The notes below the pieces were generated by a model that was not told the origin of the DNA, did not search any database, and was given only the letters and a program-made list of their open reading frames with translations. Position numbers and translations under genes: made by a program. A DNA stretch of 64,000 nucleotides from Thermosipho affectus (GTDB taxonomy: Bacteria > Thermotogota > Thermotogae > Thermotogales > Fervidobacteriaceae): positions 248,001 through 312,000 of the forward strand of contig NZ_LBFC01000018.1 in NCBI RefSeq assembly GCF_001990485.1, written 5' to 3'. Positions 36,070 through 45,350 of this stretch are shown here, one piece after another; position 1 is the first letter of the stretch; every line of letters begins with the position of its first letter.

Positions 36070-37632
36070 ATGAAAAAGTCTATAGTGTGGATGTTTTTGA
36101 TAATTTCTTTAATTTCTATTTCCATGAGTATTTCAGATGCAAAGAAATTACCAGATGGGACAGATGTTTTGATTAGGGGAATTGTAACAGTAGAACCAGG
36201 CCCATTTGATGTTAATATCATATTTGTTCAAGATGAGAGTGCGGGTATTAATGTGTATCTTAAAGGTGGGTATTTTGAGAAAGTTAAGCGTGGGGATTTA
36301 GTTGAGGTTAAAGGTTATTTGTGGACACATAGATTAAATCGGGAAATAGTAGTGAGTAAAAATGGCGTTAAGGTGATTTCAAGTGATAATGAATTGCCAG
36401 AGCCATTAAAAATAAAAACTGTTGATATTAACGATGAATCACTTCAAGGGCTATTCGTTGAAGTTGAAGGAAAAGTTGTGAGTATTGAAAAAGGGGATAC
36501 GCGAAAGATATACATTGATGATGGTAGTGGAAAGGGTATGGTCTTTATAAGGGAAAACACAGGAATATTGACTTCGTATTTTAGAGTTGGAATGAAAATG
36601 AAGGTAAAAGGTGTACTTGGAAGATATCAAGCATTTTTTGAGCTTTGGCCAAGGGGAATGGAAGATATAGAAGCTGGAGATGTTTTTCCACCAGAGGTAG
36701 GATCCGTATTTTTGAAGAATAACAAAGTTTATGTGGTTTTTAATGAACCTGTAGATTCAACAAGTGTGAATGATAATAAAACTGTTAGAATTTCAAATGT
36801 TGAAATTAAAGGACATGAAATGTTCTTTAACAACAGAGTAATAATTTTGGATGCTGGTGTTGAAAAACCTGAAAAGATAATGATAAGATTTATAAGAGAT
36901 ATTAATGGAAATAAAATGGGGTCAAAAATATTATCGATTGATCCAAAAAAAGATATTTTTGAAAATAGAGTTTTATTCGATGAAGGACATGGTCAACAAG
37001 CGGGGAATGCCGATTGGGTAATTAATGGGGCATATTCTAAATTTGCAAACTCTATAGATGGGTATGTAAAAGGTACAAAGGAAAAACTTTCCTTTGAACT
37101 TTTAAGCTTATACAAGGTACTTGTAATTCCAGAACCTAACAAACCATTTGATAAGACAGAAGTACAGGCAATTGTAAAATTTGTGGAAAATGGTGGAGGG
37201 TTATTCCTTATAGCTGACCATGGTGGATCAGATAGAAACCATAACGGGTGGGATTCTCCAAAAATATTTAATCAATTTGTTAAAAAGTTTGGTTTTGTAT
37301 TTTCGGAAGATAATATCCAAGAAGAACCTTTAAGATATATATATGAACATTATATAACAAGTGGTGTAGAAAAAGTAGGTGTATGGGCAGGAAGTACGAT
37401 AAAAATTTTATCAGATAAGGTAAAGGTTTTAATAGCAGATAGATTTAAAAAGCCGTTTTTAGTTGTTTCAACTTTTGGAAAAGGAAAAGTAGTGGCAATT
37501 GGTGATAGCTCACCTTTTGATGATGGTACCGGTGATAGAAATGATATTTTACACAATGGTTGGGATTATGGAGATGATGCAAAACTTGCTATTAACATAG
37601 TTAATTACTTGAAGAATGATAATATAAAGTAA
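36070..37632 (+). CDS. Secreted protein with OB-fold repeats and a C-terminal amidotransferase-like domain
   Basis: The 520-residue protein has a signal peptide (residues 1-20). Two OB-fold-like domains follow (near 25-105 and 110-205), each with the VKRGDLVEVKG or VGMKMKVKGVLG wording seen in secreted nuclease-associated OB domains. Next come a beta-sandwich-like region (210-295) and a C-terminal domain with VENGGGLFLIADHGG and GKVVAIGDSSPFDDGTG, like DUF4350/GATase-like folds. No catalytic triad is certain. ATG 36070 follows TAGGAGGTG. Substrate and role are unknown. Confidence 0.75.
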   Translation: MKKSIVWMFLIISLISISMSISDAKKLPDGTDVLIRGIVTVEPGPFDVNIIFVQDESAGINVYLKGGYFEKVKRGDLVEVKGYLWTHRLNREIVVSKNGVKVISSDNELPEPLKIKTVDINDESLQGLFVEVEGKVVSIEKGDTRKIYIDDGSGKGMVFIRENTGILTSYFRVGMKMKVKGVLGRYQAFFELWPRGMEDIEAGDVFPPEVGSVFLKNNKVYVVFNEPVDSTSVNDNKTVRISNVEIKGHEMFFNNRVIILDAGVEKPEKIMIRFIRDINGNKMGSKILSIDPKKDIFENRVLFDEGHGQQAGNADWVINGAYSKFANSIDGYVKGTKEKLSFELLSLYKVLVIPEPNKPFDKTEVQAIVKFVENGGGLFLIADHGGSDRNHNGWDSPKIFNQFVKKFGFVFSEDNIQEEPLRYIYEHYITSGVEKVGVWAGSTIKILSDKVKVLIADRFKKPFLVVSTFGKGKVVAIGDSSPFDDGTGDRNDILHNGWDYGDDAKLAINIVNYLKNDNIK

Positions 37633-37640
37633 AATTTTTA

Positions 37641-37672
37641 CAATTGGGAGAAGTACTTCTCCCAATTGTTTA
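37641..37672. terminator. Bidirectional terminator, perfect 28-base palindrome
   Basis: CAATTGGGAGAAGT is followed at once by its reverse complement, so two 14-base arms meet at 37654/37655. T-rich sequence follows on the + strand and A-rich sequence precedes it for the - strand. It separates two convergent genes. Confidence 0.88.
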
Positions 37673-37673
37673 T

Positions 37674-39215
37674 TTAGTCTTCAGGATAGTTTGTTATTTT
37701 CTTAATATCTTTGTATACGTTTTTAAGGGAAGAATATACCTTTTTATACGCTTTATTATACAGTTTTTCGTATATTTCTACTTCTCTTTCGTTGGGTTGA
37801 AATATATTTGAGTAATGTACCATTTTTTTTACTACAGTTTTTATATCTGAAAACGCGGCAAATACACATATTGCTGCTCCAAGGCCAGAGGTTTCATGTG
37901 TTTCTGTTTTATATACGGGAAGGTTGAACATATTTGCGGTTATTTGACAGATGCGATTACTTTGTGCACCACCACCTGAAACTGTTAATCTATTTATTTT
38001 AATTTTCCCATTCTTTTCAATCCTTTCTAATCCATCACGGAGCGCATAATTTATTCCCTCTATTATCGCTCTATAAATATGTCCTTTTGTATGTATATCT
38101 CCAAAACCAATTATTGCTCCCTTTGCATTTGGCATATCAAGTCCTGGAGTCCACATGGGATGTAGAATAAGTCCGTGTGATCCTGGGGGAATATTATCGA
38201 GAAATTTGTTTAATATTACTTCGGGGGCTACTTGTAATTTTTCTGCGAGTGATATTTCTTTTTCTCCAAATTCTCTTATAAACCACTTTATTAGCCAATA
38301 TCCCCTGAATATTTCTATTTCTGGGTTGTACATGTTTGGGATAACTGCCGGATACGGAGGAATAAATGGTATAGGTTCAAAGTATTTTTTAGATGTGACT
38401 TGAACCGTTGCAGTTGTCCCAAAGCTTAGACTTGCACAATTTTCGGTTATACAACCTGTTCCCAAAGTTTCACAGCCTTTATCTGAACCAGAGGTTATTA
38501 TATCTATTCCTTCTGGAAGACCTATTTCTTGTGAAACTTTTTTTGATATTTTTCCAATGGAGATACATGGGTCAACTAATTTTGGAAGTTGTTCTCTTGT
38601 GAATCCAAACAACCGCCAACGCCAATTTTTGTCACTTTTAGGCCAATCTTGTTTTTTATAGTCAAATGGTATATGTCCAATTTGAGATGCTTTTGAATCG
38701 ATAAATTTTCCCGTTAGTTTGTACAAGAGATATCCTGATAATAGTAGAATTTTATGAGTTTTTTTCCAAACATCTGGTTCATTTTCCATTACCCAATTTG
38801 GTCTACTTCTTCTATAAATTCTCAATGCTGTTTTTTTCATGCGTATAATTGAAAACCCTATATTTTCAATAAAATTTAGCACATTTTTCTGCGATGCTTT
38901 TCTTTGATCAAGCCATATAATTGCTGGCCTAAGGGGCTTTCCTTCTTTATCTACAAAAACAATAGTATCCCTTTGGGTTGTTATGCTTATACCTAGAACT
39001 TTCGAGAATTTTCCTTTATTTCGCTCTTTTAATCTTTTTACAGAACTTGAAAGAGCATTCCAATAAATTTCTACATCTTGTTCCGCTAAACCCGGTTTTG
39101 TAGAAAAATATGGGACGTATGTTATTTTTTCAATATCATGGAGTTTTCCGTTTTCATCAAATAGAAGTGCTCTCAAACTTTGAGTGCCGCAATCAATACT
39201 TATTGCGTAGTTCAT
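37674..39215 (-). CDS. FGGY family carbohydrate kinase
   Basis: FGGY kinases phosphorylate sugars or polyols with ATP. ATG 39215 follows GGAGTG and gives 513 residues. The N-terminal phosphate-binding motif is ISIDCGTQSLRALLFDENGK, and the second domain has LSFGTTATVQV near residue 275. The acidic IIWLDQRK near residue 105 is also typical. The substrate cannot be told; xylulose-, glycerol- and ribulose-type kinases share these motifs. No sugar transporter lies next to it. Confidence 0.85.
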   Translation of the reverse strand: MNYAISIDCGTQSLRALLFDENGKLHDIEKITYVPYFSTKPGLAEQDVEIYWNALSSSVKRLKERNKGKFSKVLGISITTQRDTIVFVDKEGKPLRPAIIWLDQRKASQKNVLNFIENIGFSIIRMKKTALRIYRRSRPNWVMENEPDVWKKTHKILLLSGYLLYKLTGKFIDSKASQIGHIPFDYKKQDWPKSDKNWRWRLFGFTREQLPKLVDPCISIGKISKKVSQEIGLPEGIDIITSGSDKGCETLGTGCITENCASLSFGTTATVQVTSKKYFEPIPFIPPYPAVIPNMYNPEIEIFRGYWLIKWFIREFGEKEISLAEKLQVAPEVILNKFLDNIPPGSHGLILHPMWTPGLDMPNAKGAIIGFGDIHTKGHIYRAIIEGINYALRDGLERIEKNGKIKINRLTVSGGGAQSNRICQITANMFNLPVYKTETHETSGLGAAICVFAAFSDIKTVVKKMVHYSNIFQPNEREVEIYEKLYNKAYKKVYSSLKNVYKDIKKITNYPED

Positions 39216-39274
39216 TTTTGCACACTCCAAATTTTTAATTTTTTCTATATAATATTATATCTCCAAATGGTATA

Positions 39275-39312
39275 TATAAAAAAACAAGCAACCTTTAAAG
39301 GTTGCTTGTTTT
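39275..39312 (-). terminator. Terminator of the KamA-type gene
   Basis: Two perfect 16-base arms (39281-39296 and 39297-39312) form an inverted repeat around AAAACAAGCAACC...; on the - strand it is followed by a run of T residues. It overlaps the stop codon of the KamA-type gene and precedes the FGGY kinase on the same strand. Confidence 0.88.
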
Positions 39313-40423
39313 AATATATAGGATTTTCAACAATATATTCAGTTACAAGTTCTTTGTAGTCGTCAAACCAGTATGCATTTGGATTTCTTTTGAAAACCAT
39401 AATTTTCCCAGCATTCTTTGGATTGTGAGCTCTTTGATATCTGAATATTATATGTTCATCTGTAAGTGCTGAAACTTCTATCTTTCCGGTTTCATGTGAC
39501 ATAACAAATCTTGCTCTTTTTGCAAGCCCAGATACGTTCATTATTGCTTTTAAGAATATTTGATATCCTTCTTCAACTGGTACCGCAAAAGGTTTATTAC
39601 CGGATACCGGTCTTCCTTGGAAAACGTAATATGGTGGTATTCCGATAAATGATAATTTTTGGAATAGTTCCATTAGGGTTTTCCAATTAGCATTTACCCC
39701 TTTGATTAAAGGTGTTTGGTTTGCAAGAATTGCACCAGCTTTTAAAAGCATATTCACGGCTTTAATAGCTGGTTCTGTTAATTCCCTTGGATGGTTGAAT
39801 TGTGTCATTATGTATATTTTCTTTTCATCAGTTGAATATTTTTTGATAAGCTCAATTAATTCGGGATCCTCTATTATCCTATATGGATTGAAAGCAACCA
39901 TTTTAGAACCTATCCTTATGATTTTTACGTGTTCTATTTCTCTAATTCGAGAAATTATTTTTTCTAATTTTTTGGTGGAAAGTAATAGAGGATCTCCTCC
40001 AGTAAGAAGTACGTTTGTAATTTCTTTATGTGATTTTATATATTCTAAATCTTTTGTTACATCTCTTGCGACTTCTTCGCCGATGTTGATAAATAATCTT
40101 TTTCTAAAGCAAAATCTACAAAAACCCCCACATACATCGTTTACTAACAAAAGAGCGGTGTCTCTGTATTTGTGTTGTAGTCCTTTGCTTATTGTATAGC
40201 TTTTTTCATTTGAAGCATCTAGTCTCCCCCATTCTTCAAGTTCTCCTATTTGAGGAATTATAAGTTTTCTTATAGGATCATTTGGATCTTCCCAATTTAT
40301 GAGATTTAAATAATAATCATTAGTTCGGAATTTGTATTTTTCAGTTACTCTTTTCAATTCTTTTTTTTCTTTATCTGTAAGCTGGTCGACTTTTGAAATG
40401 TCAATAATATACTTTACAGGCAT
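39311..40423 (-). CDS. KamA family radical SAM protein (lysine 2,3-aminomutase-like)
   Basis: KamA enzymes move an amino group on lysine using SAM, a 4Fe-4S cluster and PLP. The 370-residue protein has the cluster motif CGGFCRFCFRKR, with cysteines at 98, 102 and 105. It also has VLLTGGDPLLLS near residue 138 and RIGSKMVAFNP near residue 170. It is shorter than true lysine 2,3-aminomutase (about 416), so the exact substrate, free beta-lysine or a protein lysine as in EpmB, is undecided. It stands alone with its own terminator. Confidence 0.87.
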   Translation of the reverse strand: MPVKYIIDISKVDQLTDKEKKELKRVTEKYKFRTNDYYLNLINWEDPNDPIRKLIIPQIGELEEWGRLDASNEKSYTISKGLQHKYRDTALLLVNDVCGGFCRFCFRKRLFINIGEEVARDVTKDLEYIKSHKEITNVLLTGGDPLLLSTKKLEKIISRIREIEHVKIIRIGSKMVAFNPYRIIEDPELIELIKKYSTDEKKIYIMTQFNHPRELTEPAIKAVNMLLKAGAILANQTPLIKGVNANWKTLMELFQKLSFIGIPPYYVFQGRPVSGNKPFAVPVEEGYQIFLKAIMNVSGLAKRARFVMSHETGKIEVSALTDEHIIFRYQRAHNPKNAGKIMVFKRNPNAYWFDDYKELVTEYIVENPIY

Positions 40424-40692
40424 AATATCCCTCCTTTGTAAAAAATTGGTATGTTTTCAGGAAAGAAAGGAATAGTTTGGTTGGTTTCATTTTAATTCTA
40501 ACAAATATAAGTTAATTTAATATTGTTAGTAAGTAAATATATAATTGCATTTACGTATATTATATATTAAAAGTGTTGTATAAGTTTATGCAGATCAATT
40601 GTTAATTGAATTTATTGCGTAATTAGAAAAAATGTATTTTATGTTAAATATTAATTAAATAAAATAACTTTAGAATATGGGTTGATTTATTT

Positions 40693-40707
40693 TTATGCAT
40701 CGCATAA
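40693..40707. promoter_or_regulatory. Inverted repeat, upstream operator candidate
   Basis: TTATGC and GCATAA form a perfect inverted repeat around a three-base ATC centre. It is centred about 65 bases before the predicted transcription start of the exporter operon and has a near copy at 40757. Confidence 0.5.
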
Positions 40708-40730
40708 TTTTAACATTTTCTGTGTGTTTA

Positions 40731-40758
40731 TTGTAACAAATAAGTGATAGATTATATT
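40731..40758 (+). promoter_or_regulatory. Promoter of the RND exporter operon
   Basis: TTGTAA at 40731-40736 and TATATT at 40753-40758 are 16 bases apart. Transcription would start near 40765, about 23 bases before the TTG start of the exporter gene. Confidence 0.6.
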
Positions 40759-40771
40759 ATGCAACGCAGAA
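40757..40771. promoter_or_regulatory. Inverted repeat, downstream operator candidate
   Basis: TTATGC-AAC-GCAGAA repeats the 40693 element with one mismatch in the right arm. It covers the predicted transcription start of the exporter operon, so a bound protein would block the promoter. Confidence 0.5.
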
Positions 40772-40787
40772 TAAAGGAGGTGTTGTT

Positions 40788-43358
40788 TTGGAAAGGTTGG
40801 GAAGATTTGTTCAAAAGAATGCGCTTTTGATAATTATTGTTACTTTTGTACTTACGGTTTTTTTTCTGGTTCAAATTAAAGATTTAAAGATAAGGGATGA
40901 CATTACAAAATATCCACCAAAAGATGATCCTTTAGTGCAAAAGTATGAATCTCTTGCAGAAGAATTTAACATTAATTCCATGGTCATGGTGGGATTTGAA
41001 ATTGAAAATTCAGAAGATTTAAGAAAGATTGATGAATTAACTACCAAGGTTGAAAAGTTGGAAGGAGTAGAACATGTTACTTCGATAACAAATATTCCAC
41101 TTGTTGTAAACACGAAAAATGGTATTGAGGTTTCTACAGTTTCTGAAATGCTTAAATCAGGAGAGGTAGAACCAACGTCTCTTTTGAAATATAAAACGCT
41201 AAGGAGTAAGTTTATTTCTGACAATGGGAAATCTGGATTGATGTTAGTTTCTCTTGAAAGTGGGAAGGAATCTGAAGCATTTGAAGCGTTAAAAGATTTA
41301 GCAGAAAACAACTATTATAAAGGTGTTCATTTTTACGGAGTTTCTGCTATGAATCAGGCTGTTAAAGAGATAACTTTTAGAAATCTAATGAAACTTGTTC
41401 CCATATCGCTTTTAATAGTGGTTGTAATTTTGACAGTTACATTTAGAAGATTTACAGGTGCTTTTTTGCCAATTTTAGGGGTAATTATTAGTGTTATTTG
41501 GACTATGGGATTAATAGTAGTTTTTGGATTCGACATTACAATAGCAAATTCCATTATACCTGTTGCTTTGATATCTATTGGTACGGCTTATTCTATACAC
41601 GTTGTGAATAAGTACTATGAAGAAAAGGGAAATAAGAAAGAAAGGGTAATTTACACGTTAAGAGATGTGGGTATTGCTGTCTTATTAAGTGGTCTTACAA
41701 CCGCAGTGGGATTTTTGTCATTACTTACTGCTGATATAAAACCTGTTTGGATAATGGGGATTTTCTCTAGTATTGGAGTTATGTTGTGTAACTTTATAGC
41801 GCTATTTTTTGTTCCAGCGATGTTGTATTACATAAATCCGCCTACAGTTTTTCATGTGGATGAAAAGAAACATTCAAGGTTGGTTTTAAGGCCCAAACTA
41901 ACACTAACTGTTTTGATTATCCTTGTTATTGCAACGATACCATTTATTTTTAATATAAAAACAGATATGGATATTGTTAATTCTATAAATGATAACGAGA
42001 GAATTATTGTAGATAAACGTTTTATTGAAACAAATTTTGGAGGATCTGATTATTTATTCATAGATGTGAAGGGAGATTTTAAAGATCCTGCTGTTTTAAT
42101 TGCAATGGATGAGATAGAAAGAAGGTTAAATAATTTAGAGGGAGTTGTAAATACATTTTCTATTGTTGATACTTTGTTGGATTTAAGTAGGGCGTTTACT
42201 GGATTTTATTCCATACCGTTCTCAAAAGACGAGTTGTCAAACTTGTGGTTTTTTCTCCAAGGAAATGAAACAATTTATTCCGTCGTTAACAAACAACTAA
42301 ATAGGGGGATTATACAAGTAACAGTCAAAGTTGATAGTGAAAGCAAAACAAGAAAATTAATAAATGATATAGAAAAAATTTTAGAGAGTGTGCCAAAAGG
42401 TTTTGAAGTTTCTCATACTCCCGATTTTAAATATTACGCAAAAGCACTTAATGTAGATGTTAAAAAACTTGAGAAAACATATAATTTAGTGAAGAATATG
42501 CCATTTTCTGAGATTGCAAGATTACATAGAGATGAAATTTTAAAAGCAATTGATGATGTAGAAAAATTATTAGGAGAAAGTGTAGAAGATAAAGAAAGGG
42601 TTGTAGATCAGCTTTTAAGTATGAAGAAGTTTGAAGAAGAAGAATTTGATTCTGATTTTGGCTATCTATTATACAACGAGCTTTATTTGCCTGTAAAAAA
42701 ATGGAAGGCAAGTTATTTTGCAAGGAAATTAGGAATTCCATATAACGAAAATACCGAACAATATTTAAAGATAGTATCCGAAAAAGATATATATATTCCA
42801 AGTTTAAAGCCAAGTTATAGTGCAATACACACAGGTGCACAAGAAATAGCGTTGTACGTGAGTGATTTGTTGTTTAAGAATCAGTATCAATCCATGTTTT
42901 TGACTTTATTTGTAGTTTTTGTACTTTTGCTTTTACAAATGAAGTCTTTTGCAGTGGGAATAATAGGAGTAATTCCGTCGATTTTTACCGTCTTTTTCAA
43001 CTTTGTGCTTATGGGTATGTTGAACATACCGCTTAATACTGCAACAATTTCCATTGCTGCTATTGCAATAGGTGCAGGGGTAGACTATGCTATTCATTTT
43101 ATTTCCAGGTACAAGATCGAAAGTGAAAGGTTGGGTAATAAAAAAGATGCGGTTGTAAAGACTATATTTACAACAGGAAGGGGAATAGTATTTAATGCAT
43201 TGGCTGTTTCATTTGGATTTTTCACATTTGTATTTTCGGATATTAAGATGTTAAGGCAATTCGGGCTTTTAACGGGTATTACTTTGATTTTGAGTGCACT
43301 TTTAACAATATTATTCTTATCTGCGGCATTTTCGATAAAAGGAGGTAGAAAGGCATGA
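40788..43358 (+). CDS. RND superfamily (MMPL) exporter
   Basis: The 856-residue protein has the twelve-segment, two-fold-repeated layout of MMPL/HpnN-type exporters: a membrane helix (13-32), a large outer loop, five to six helices (about 205-345), then the same again (helix near 370, loop, helices near 700-845). GAGVDYAIHFISRYK near residue 768 and SIGTAYSIHVVNKYYEE near residue 263 are the paired family motifs. TTG 40788 follows AAAGGAGGTG. It shares an operon with a LolA-like and an outer-membrane-like protein, suggesting lipid or lipoprotein export. Confidence 0.9.
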   Translation: MERLGRFVQKNALLIIIVTFVLTVFFLVQIKDLKIRDDITKYPPKDDPLVQKYESLAEEFNINSMVMVGFEIENSEDLRKIDELTTKVEKLEGVEHVTSITNIPLVVNTKNGIEVSTVSEMLKSGEVEPTSLLKYKTLRSKFISDNGKSGLMLVSLESGKESEAFEALKDLAENNYYKGVHFYGVSAMNQAVKEITFRNLMKLVPISLLIVVVILTVTFRRFTGAFLPILGVIISVIWTMGLIVVFGFDITIANSIIPVALISIGTAYSIHVVNKYYEEKGNKKERVIYTLRDVGIAVLLSGLTTAVGFLSLLTADIKPVWIMGIFSSIGVMLCNFIALFFVPAMLYYINPPTVFHVDEKKHSRLVLRPKLTLTVLIILVIATIPFIFNIKTDMDIVNSINDNERIIVDKRFIETNFGGSDYLFIDVKGDFKDPAVLIAMDEIERRLNNLEGVVNTFSIVDTLLDLSRAFTGFYSIPFSKDELSNLWFFLQGNETIYSVVNKQLNRGIIQVTVKVDSESKTRKLINDIEKILESVPKGFEVSHTPDFKYYAKALNVDVKKLEKTYNLVKNMPFSEIARLHRDEILKAIDDVEKLLGESVEDKERVVDQLLSMKKFEEEEFDSDFGYLLYNELYLPVKKWKASYFARKLGIPYNENTEQYLKIVSEKDIYIPSLKPSYSAIHTGAQEIALYVSDLLFKNQYQSMFLTLFVVFVLLLLQMKSFAVGIIGVIPSIFTVFFNFVLMGMLNIPLNTATISIAAIAIGAGVDYAIHFISRYKIESERLGNKKDAVVKTIFTTGRGIVFNALAVSFGFFTFVFSDIKMLRQFGLLTGITLILSALLTILFLSAAFSIKGGRKA

Positions 43359-44110
43359 AGAAGTTTTTGACGGTATTTTCACTATTATTTGTTATTTTTG
43401 CATTTTCTATAACAGGTCAAGAGGTTTTGGATAATGTAAAGGATAGTTATCAGAATGTAAAAGACGAGAAGGCACTGTTTGAATTAAAAATGACTGATGA
43501 AAAGGGAAACGTACAACGAAAAGAATTTACTATTTACATGTACAAAAAAAGTGAAGATGTTGTATATGCGATAATTAGATTTAAAAAACCTGCATCTGAT
43601 AGAAATTTAACGTTATTGGTAAGAGGTTCGGACAATATATATTTGTACATGCCGGCATTTAGAACCACAAAGCGTATAAGTGGTGCGGCAAAAAACGATA
43701 GATTTGCAGGTTCAGATTTTACATATAAAGATATTGAGCTTGTTTATAAGGTAAGTGATAGAAATTATAATGCAGAGTTAACTAAAGAGGATGAAAATTA
43801 TTATTATTTACATATTACACATAACGATTCAGAACTTGATTTTAAAAAGTTAAATATGAAAATTGATAAAAAATTACTTTTACCAGTTTACATAGAATTT
43901 TTCAACTGGCAAGGTGAAAAGTATAAAACTATAACGTTTGAAAAAATTCAAAACATAGATGGTTATAACGTCCCAACAAGTATTGTTGCAAGAAACTTAA
44001 AAGAAAATACAGTAACAGAAATTATCCTTAAAGATGTAGAGTTTGATATAGGTATTCCTGAAAAATTCTTTTCGCCGATTACTATATCAAAACCCATTTT
44101 AAGGTATTAA
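43355..44110 (+). CDS. LolA-like outer membrane lipoprotein-sorting protein
   Basis: The 251-residue protein has a signal peptide (residues 1-18) and the fold text of the LolA-like family found next to MMPL exporters: RFKKPASDRNLTLLVRG near residue 70, YLYMPAFRTTKRISG near residue 95 and DRFAGSDFTYKDIE near residue 115. Such proteins are thought to carry a lipid or lipoprotein through the periplasm. It overlaps the exporter gene by four bases, which argues for shared function. Confidence 0.87.
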   Translation: MKKFLTVFSLLFVIFAFSITGQEVLDNVKDSYQNVKDEKALFELKMTDEKGNVQRKEFTIYMYKKSEDVVYAIIRFKKPASDRNLTLLVRGSDNIYLYMPAFRTTKRISGAAKNDRFAGSDFTYKDIELVYKVSDRNYNAELTKEDENYYYLHITHNDSELDFKKLNMKIDKKLLLPVYIEFFNWQGEKYKTITFEKIQNIDGYNVPTSIVARNLKENTVTEIILKDVEFDIGIPEKFFSPITISKPILRY

Positions 44111-44123
44111 GGAGGTGTAGTTT

Positions 44124-45314
44124 ATGAAAAAATTATCTGTATTATTCTTATCAATTTTATTTGTTTACGCATTTTCATTTACTTTGAACTTGGAAAGTGG
44201 GTATCTTTATCTTGATACAAATTTAGTTGATATAGGACAGTATAAAATGTATTTTCCATTAACATTTAGTAGTGATACAAAGTTTGATAGGACTTTTTAT
44301 ACAAAATCAACACTTATTTTTGATCAGGTTTATGATAGTTCTTATATTTATTTTGAAGGAGATTTCTATTCAATTTTATATCCTGCACCATTAACTTTAA
44401 CCACTTTAAAAGAAGCATATGCGGAAGCTTATACAAAATTTGGTGATATAAGGGTTGGAAAATTTATTGAGAGATTGCCTGATTCAGAGATTTTCAAAGT
44501 TTATGACAAAGTTGGAAAATTTTTTGAAAGTGAAAAACTTCCAACAATAGGTGCAAGGTATATGTATAATACTGATTTTGGAAGTATAAGGTTAAATGTT
44601 TTTTCAAATTTTGTCCAATTTGAAAGACCTGCAACTTATACGTATACAGTTAAAACAGACTTACCCGACGATTCACTAATTTTAGCCTTGTTGAACACAC
44701 CTTCAACTCCCGTTTTGGATGGATTAAGGCCCATGTTATCGTATGGAATGGGTTGGTTTGGTAATATTCTTGGTGTGGATTATTCTCTATACCTTACATA
44801 CAAAGGAGCAGATTATTTTGTAGTAGATAAAATTTCAGAAGAAGGGTTAGTTGTTAAAAGACCTTTTGTTTTTACAATTTCAAATAGTTTAGTCTATCAG
44901 ATCCCAAAGACTTCATTTTTGGTACATAACTATTTAGGTTTTGAATCTGGAAATGTTTCAGATTTTGAAATACCTGTTTCAGGTGTTGGAGATGTAAAAA
45001 TTGAAGAGAAAGTACCAAGCTTGTTAGAAAACGTTTCAGGAGTTGAATATCAAATAGGTAGTAATGGATTAGTAGGTGTTGATGGGTATATTAAGTTAGT
45101 AGACCTTAAATACGATAGTTTTTTAGTGGGAATATATGGCAATTACTCAAAAGATAACTTTAATGTAAAAGGTATGGTAAAATATAATTTAGAGGATTTT
45201 GATGTGTTATACGAATTGGGCTACAACTTTGATGATTATACAGGTATTTTCTTAAGAGGTAAATGGAACAAGGATATAACTTTAGTAATGGTTGGACTAA
45301 AGTCAGAAATATAA
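44124..45314 (+). CDS. Secreted, probably outer-membrane beta-barrel protein of the exporter operon
   Basis: The 396-residue product has a signal peptide (residues 1-17, ending VYAFS) and an alternating aromatic/polar pattern through its length, as in beta-barrels or large beta-sandwiches. No family is recognised. It follows the LolA-like gene after 13 bases with AAGGAGGTG and is followed by a terminator. In related operons the third gene is often an outer-membrane protein, which fits this pattern. Confidence 0.75.
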   Translation: MKKLSVLFLSILFVYAFSFTLNLESGYLYLDTNLVDIGQYKMYFPLTFSSDTKFDRTFYTKSTLIFDQVYDSSYIYFEGDFYSILYPAPLTLTTLKEAYAEAYTKFGDIRVGKFIERLPDSEIFKVYDKVGKFFESEKLPTIGARYMYNTDFGSIRLNVFSNFVQFERPATYTYTVKTDLPDDSLILALLNTPSTPVLDGLRPMLSYGMGWFGNILGVDYSLYLTYKGADYFVVDKISEEGLVVKRPFVFTISNSLVYQIPKTSFLVHNYLGFESGNVSDFEIPVSGVGDVKIEEKVPSLLENVSGVEYQIGSNGLVGVDGYIKLVDLKYDSFLVGIYGNYSKDNFNVKGMVKYNLEDFDVLYELGYNFDDYTGIFLRGKWNKDITLVMVGLKSEI

Positions 45315-45330
45315 AACCTGCGGTTTTTTT
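45313..45330 (+). terminator. Short terminator after the exporter operon
   Basis: AAAACC and GGTTTT form a six-base-pair stem with a three-base loop, then T residues. The stem is A/T-rich, so it may be leaky into the PhaR-type gene. Confidence 0.6.
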
Positions 45331-45350
45331 GGTTTACTATGGAGGGAACA

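Larger units (their letters stand above)
40424..40787. other. AT-rich intergenic region with the exporter operon promoter
   Basis: The 364 bases hold no supported gene. They separate the KamA-type gene (-) from the exporter operon (+). The right part has a promoter and two related inverted repeats, listed separately. The left part (40440-40690) is plain AT-rich DNA with only weak promoter-like words. Confidence 0.6.

Noticed and set aside
40440-40690. Possible short genes or a second promoter in the AT-rich gap
   Set aside because: No frame with a ribosome binding site is seen, and the promoter-like words are expected by chance in such AT-rich DNA.
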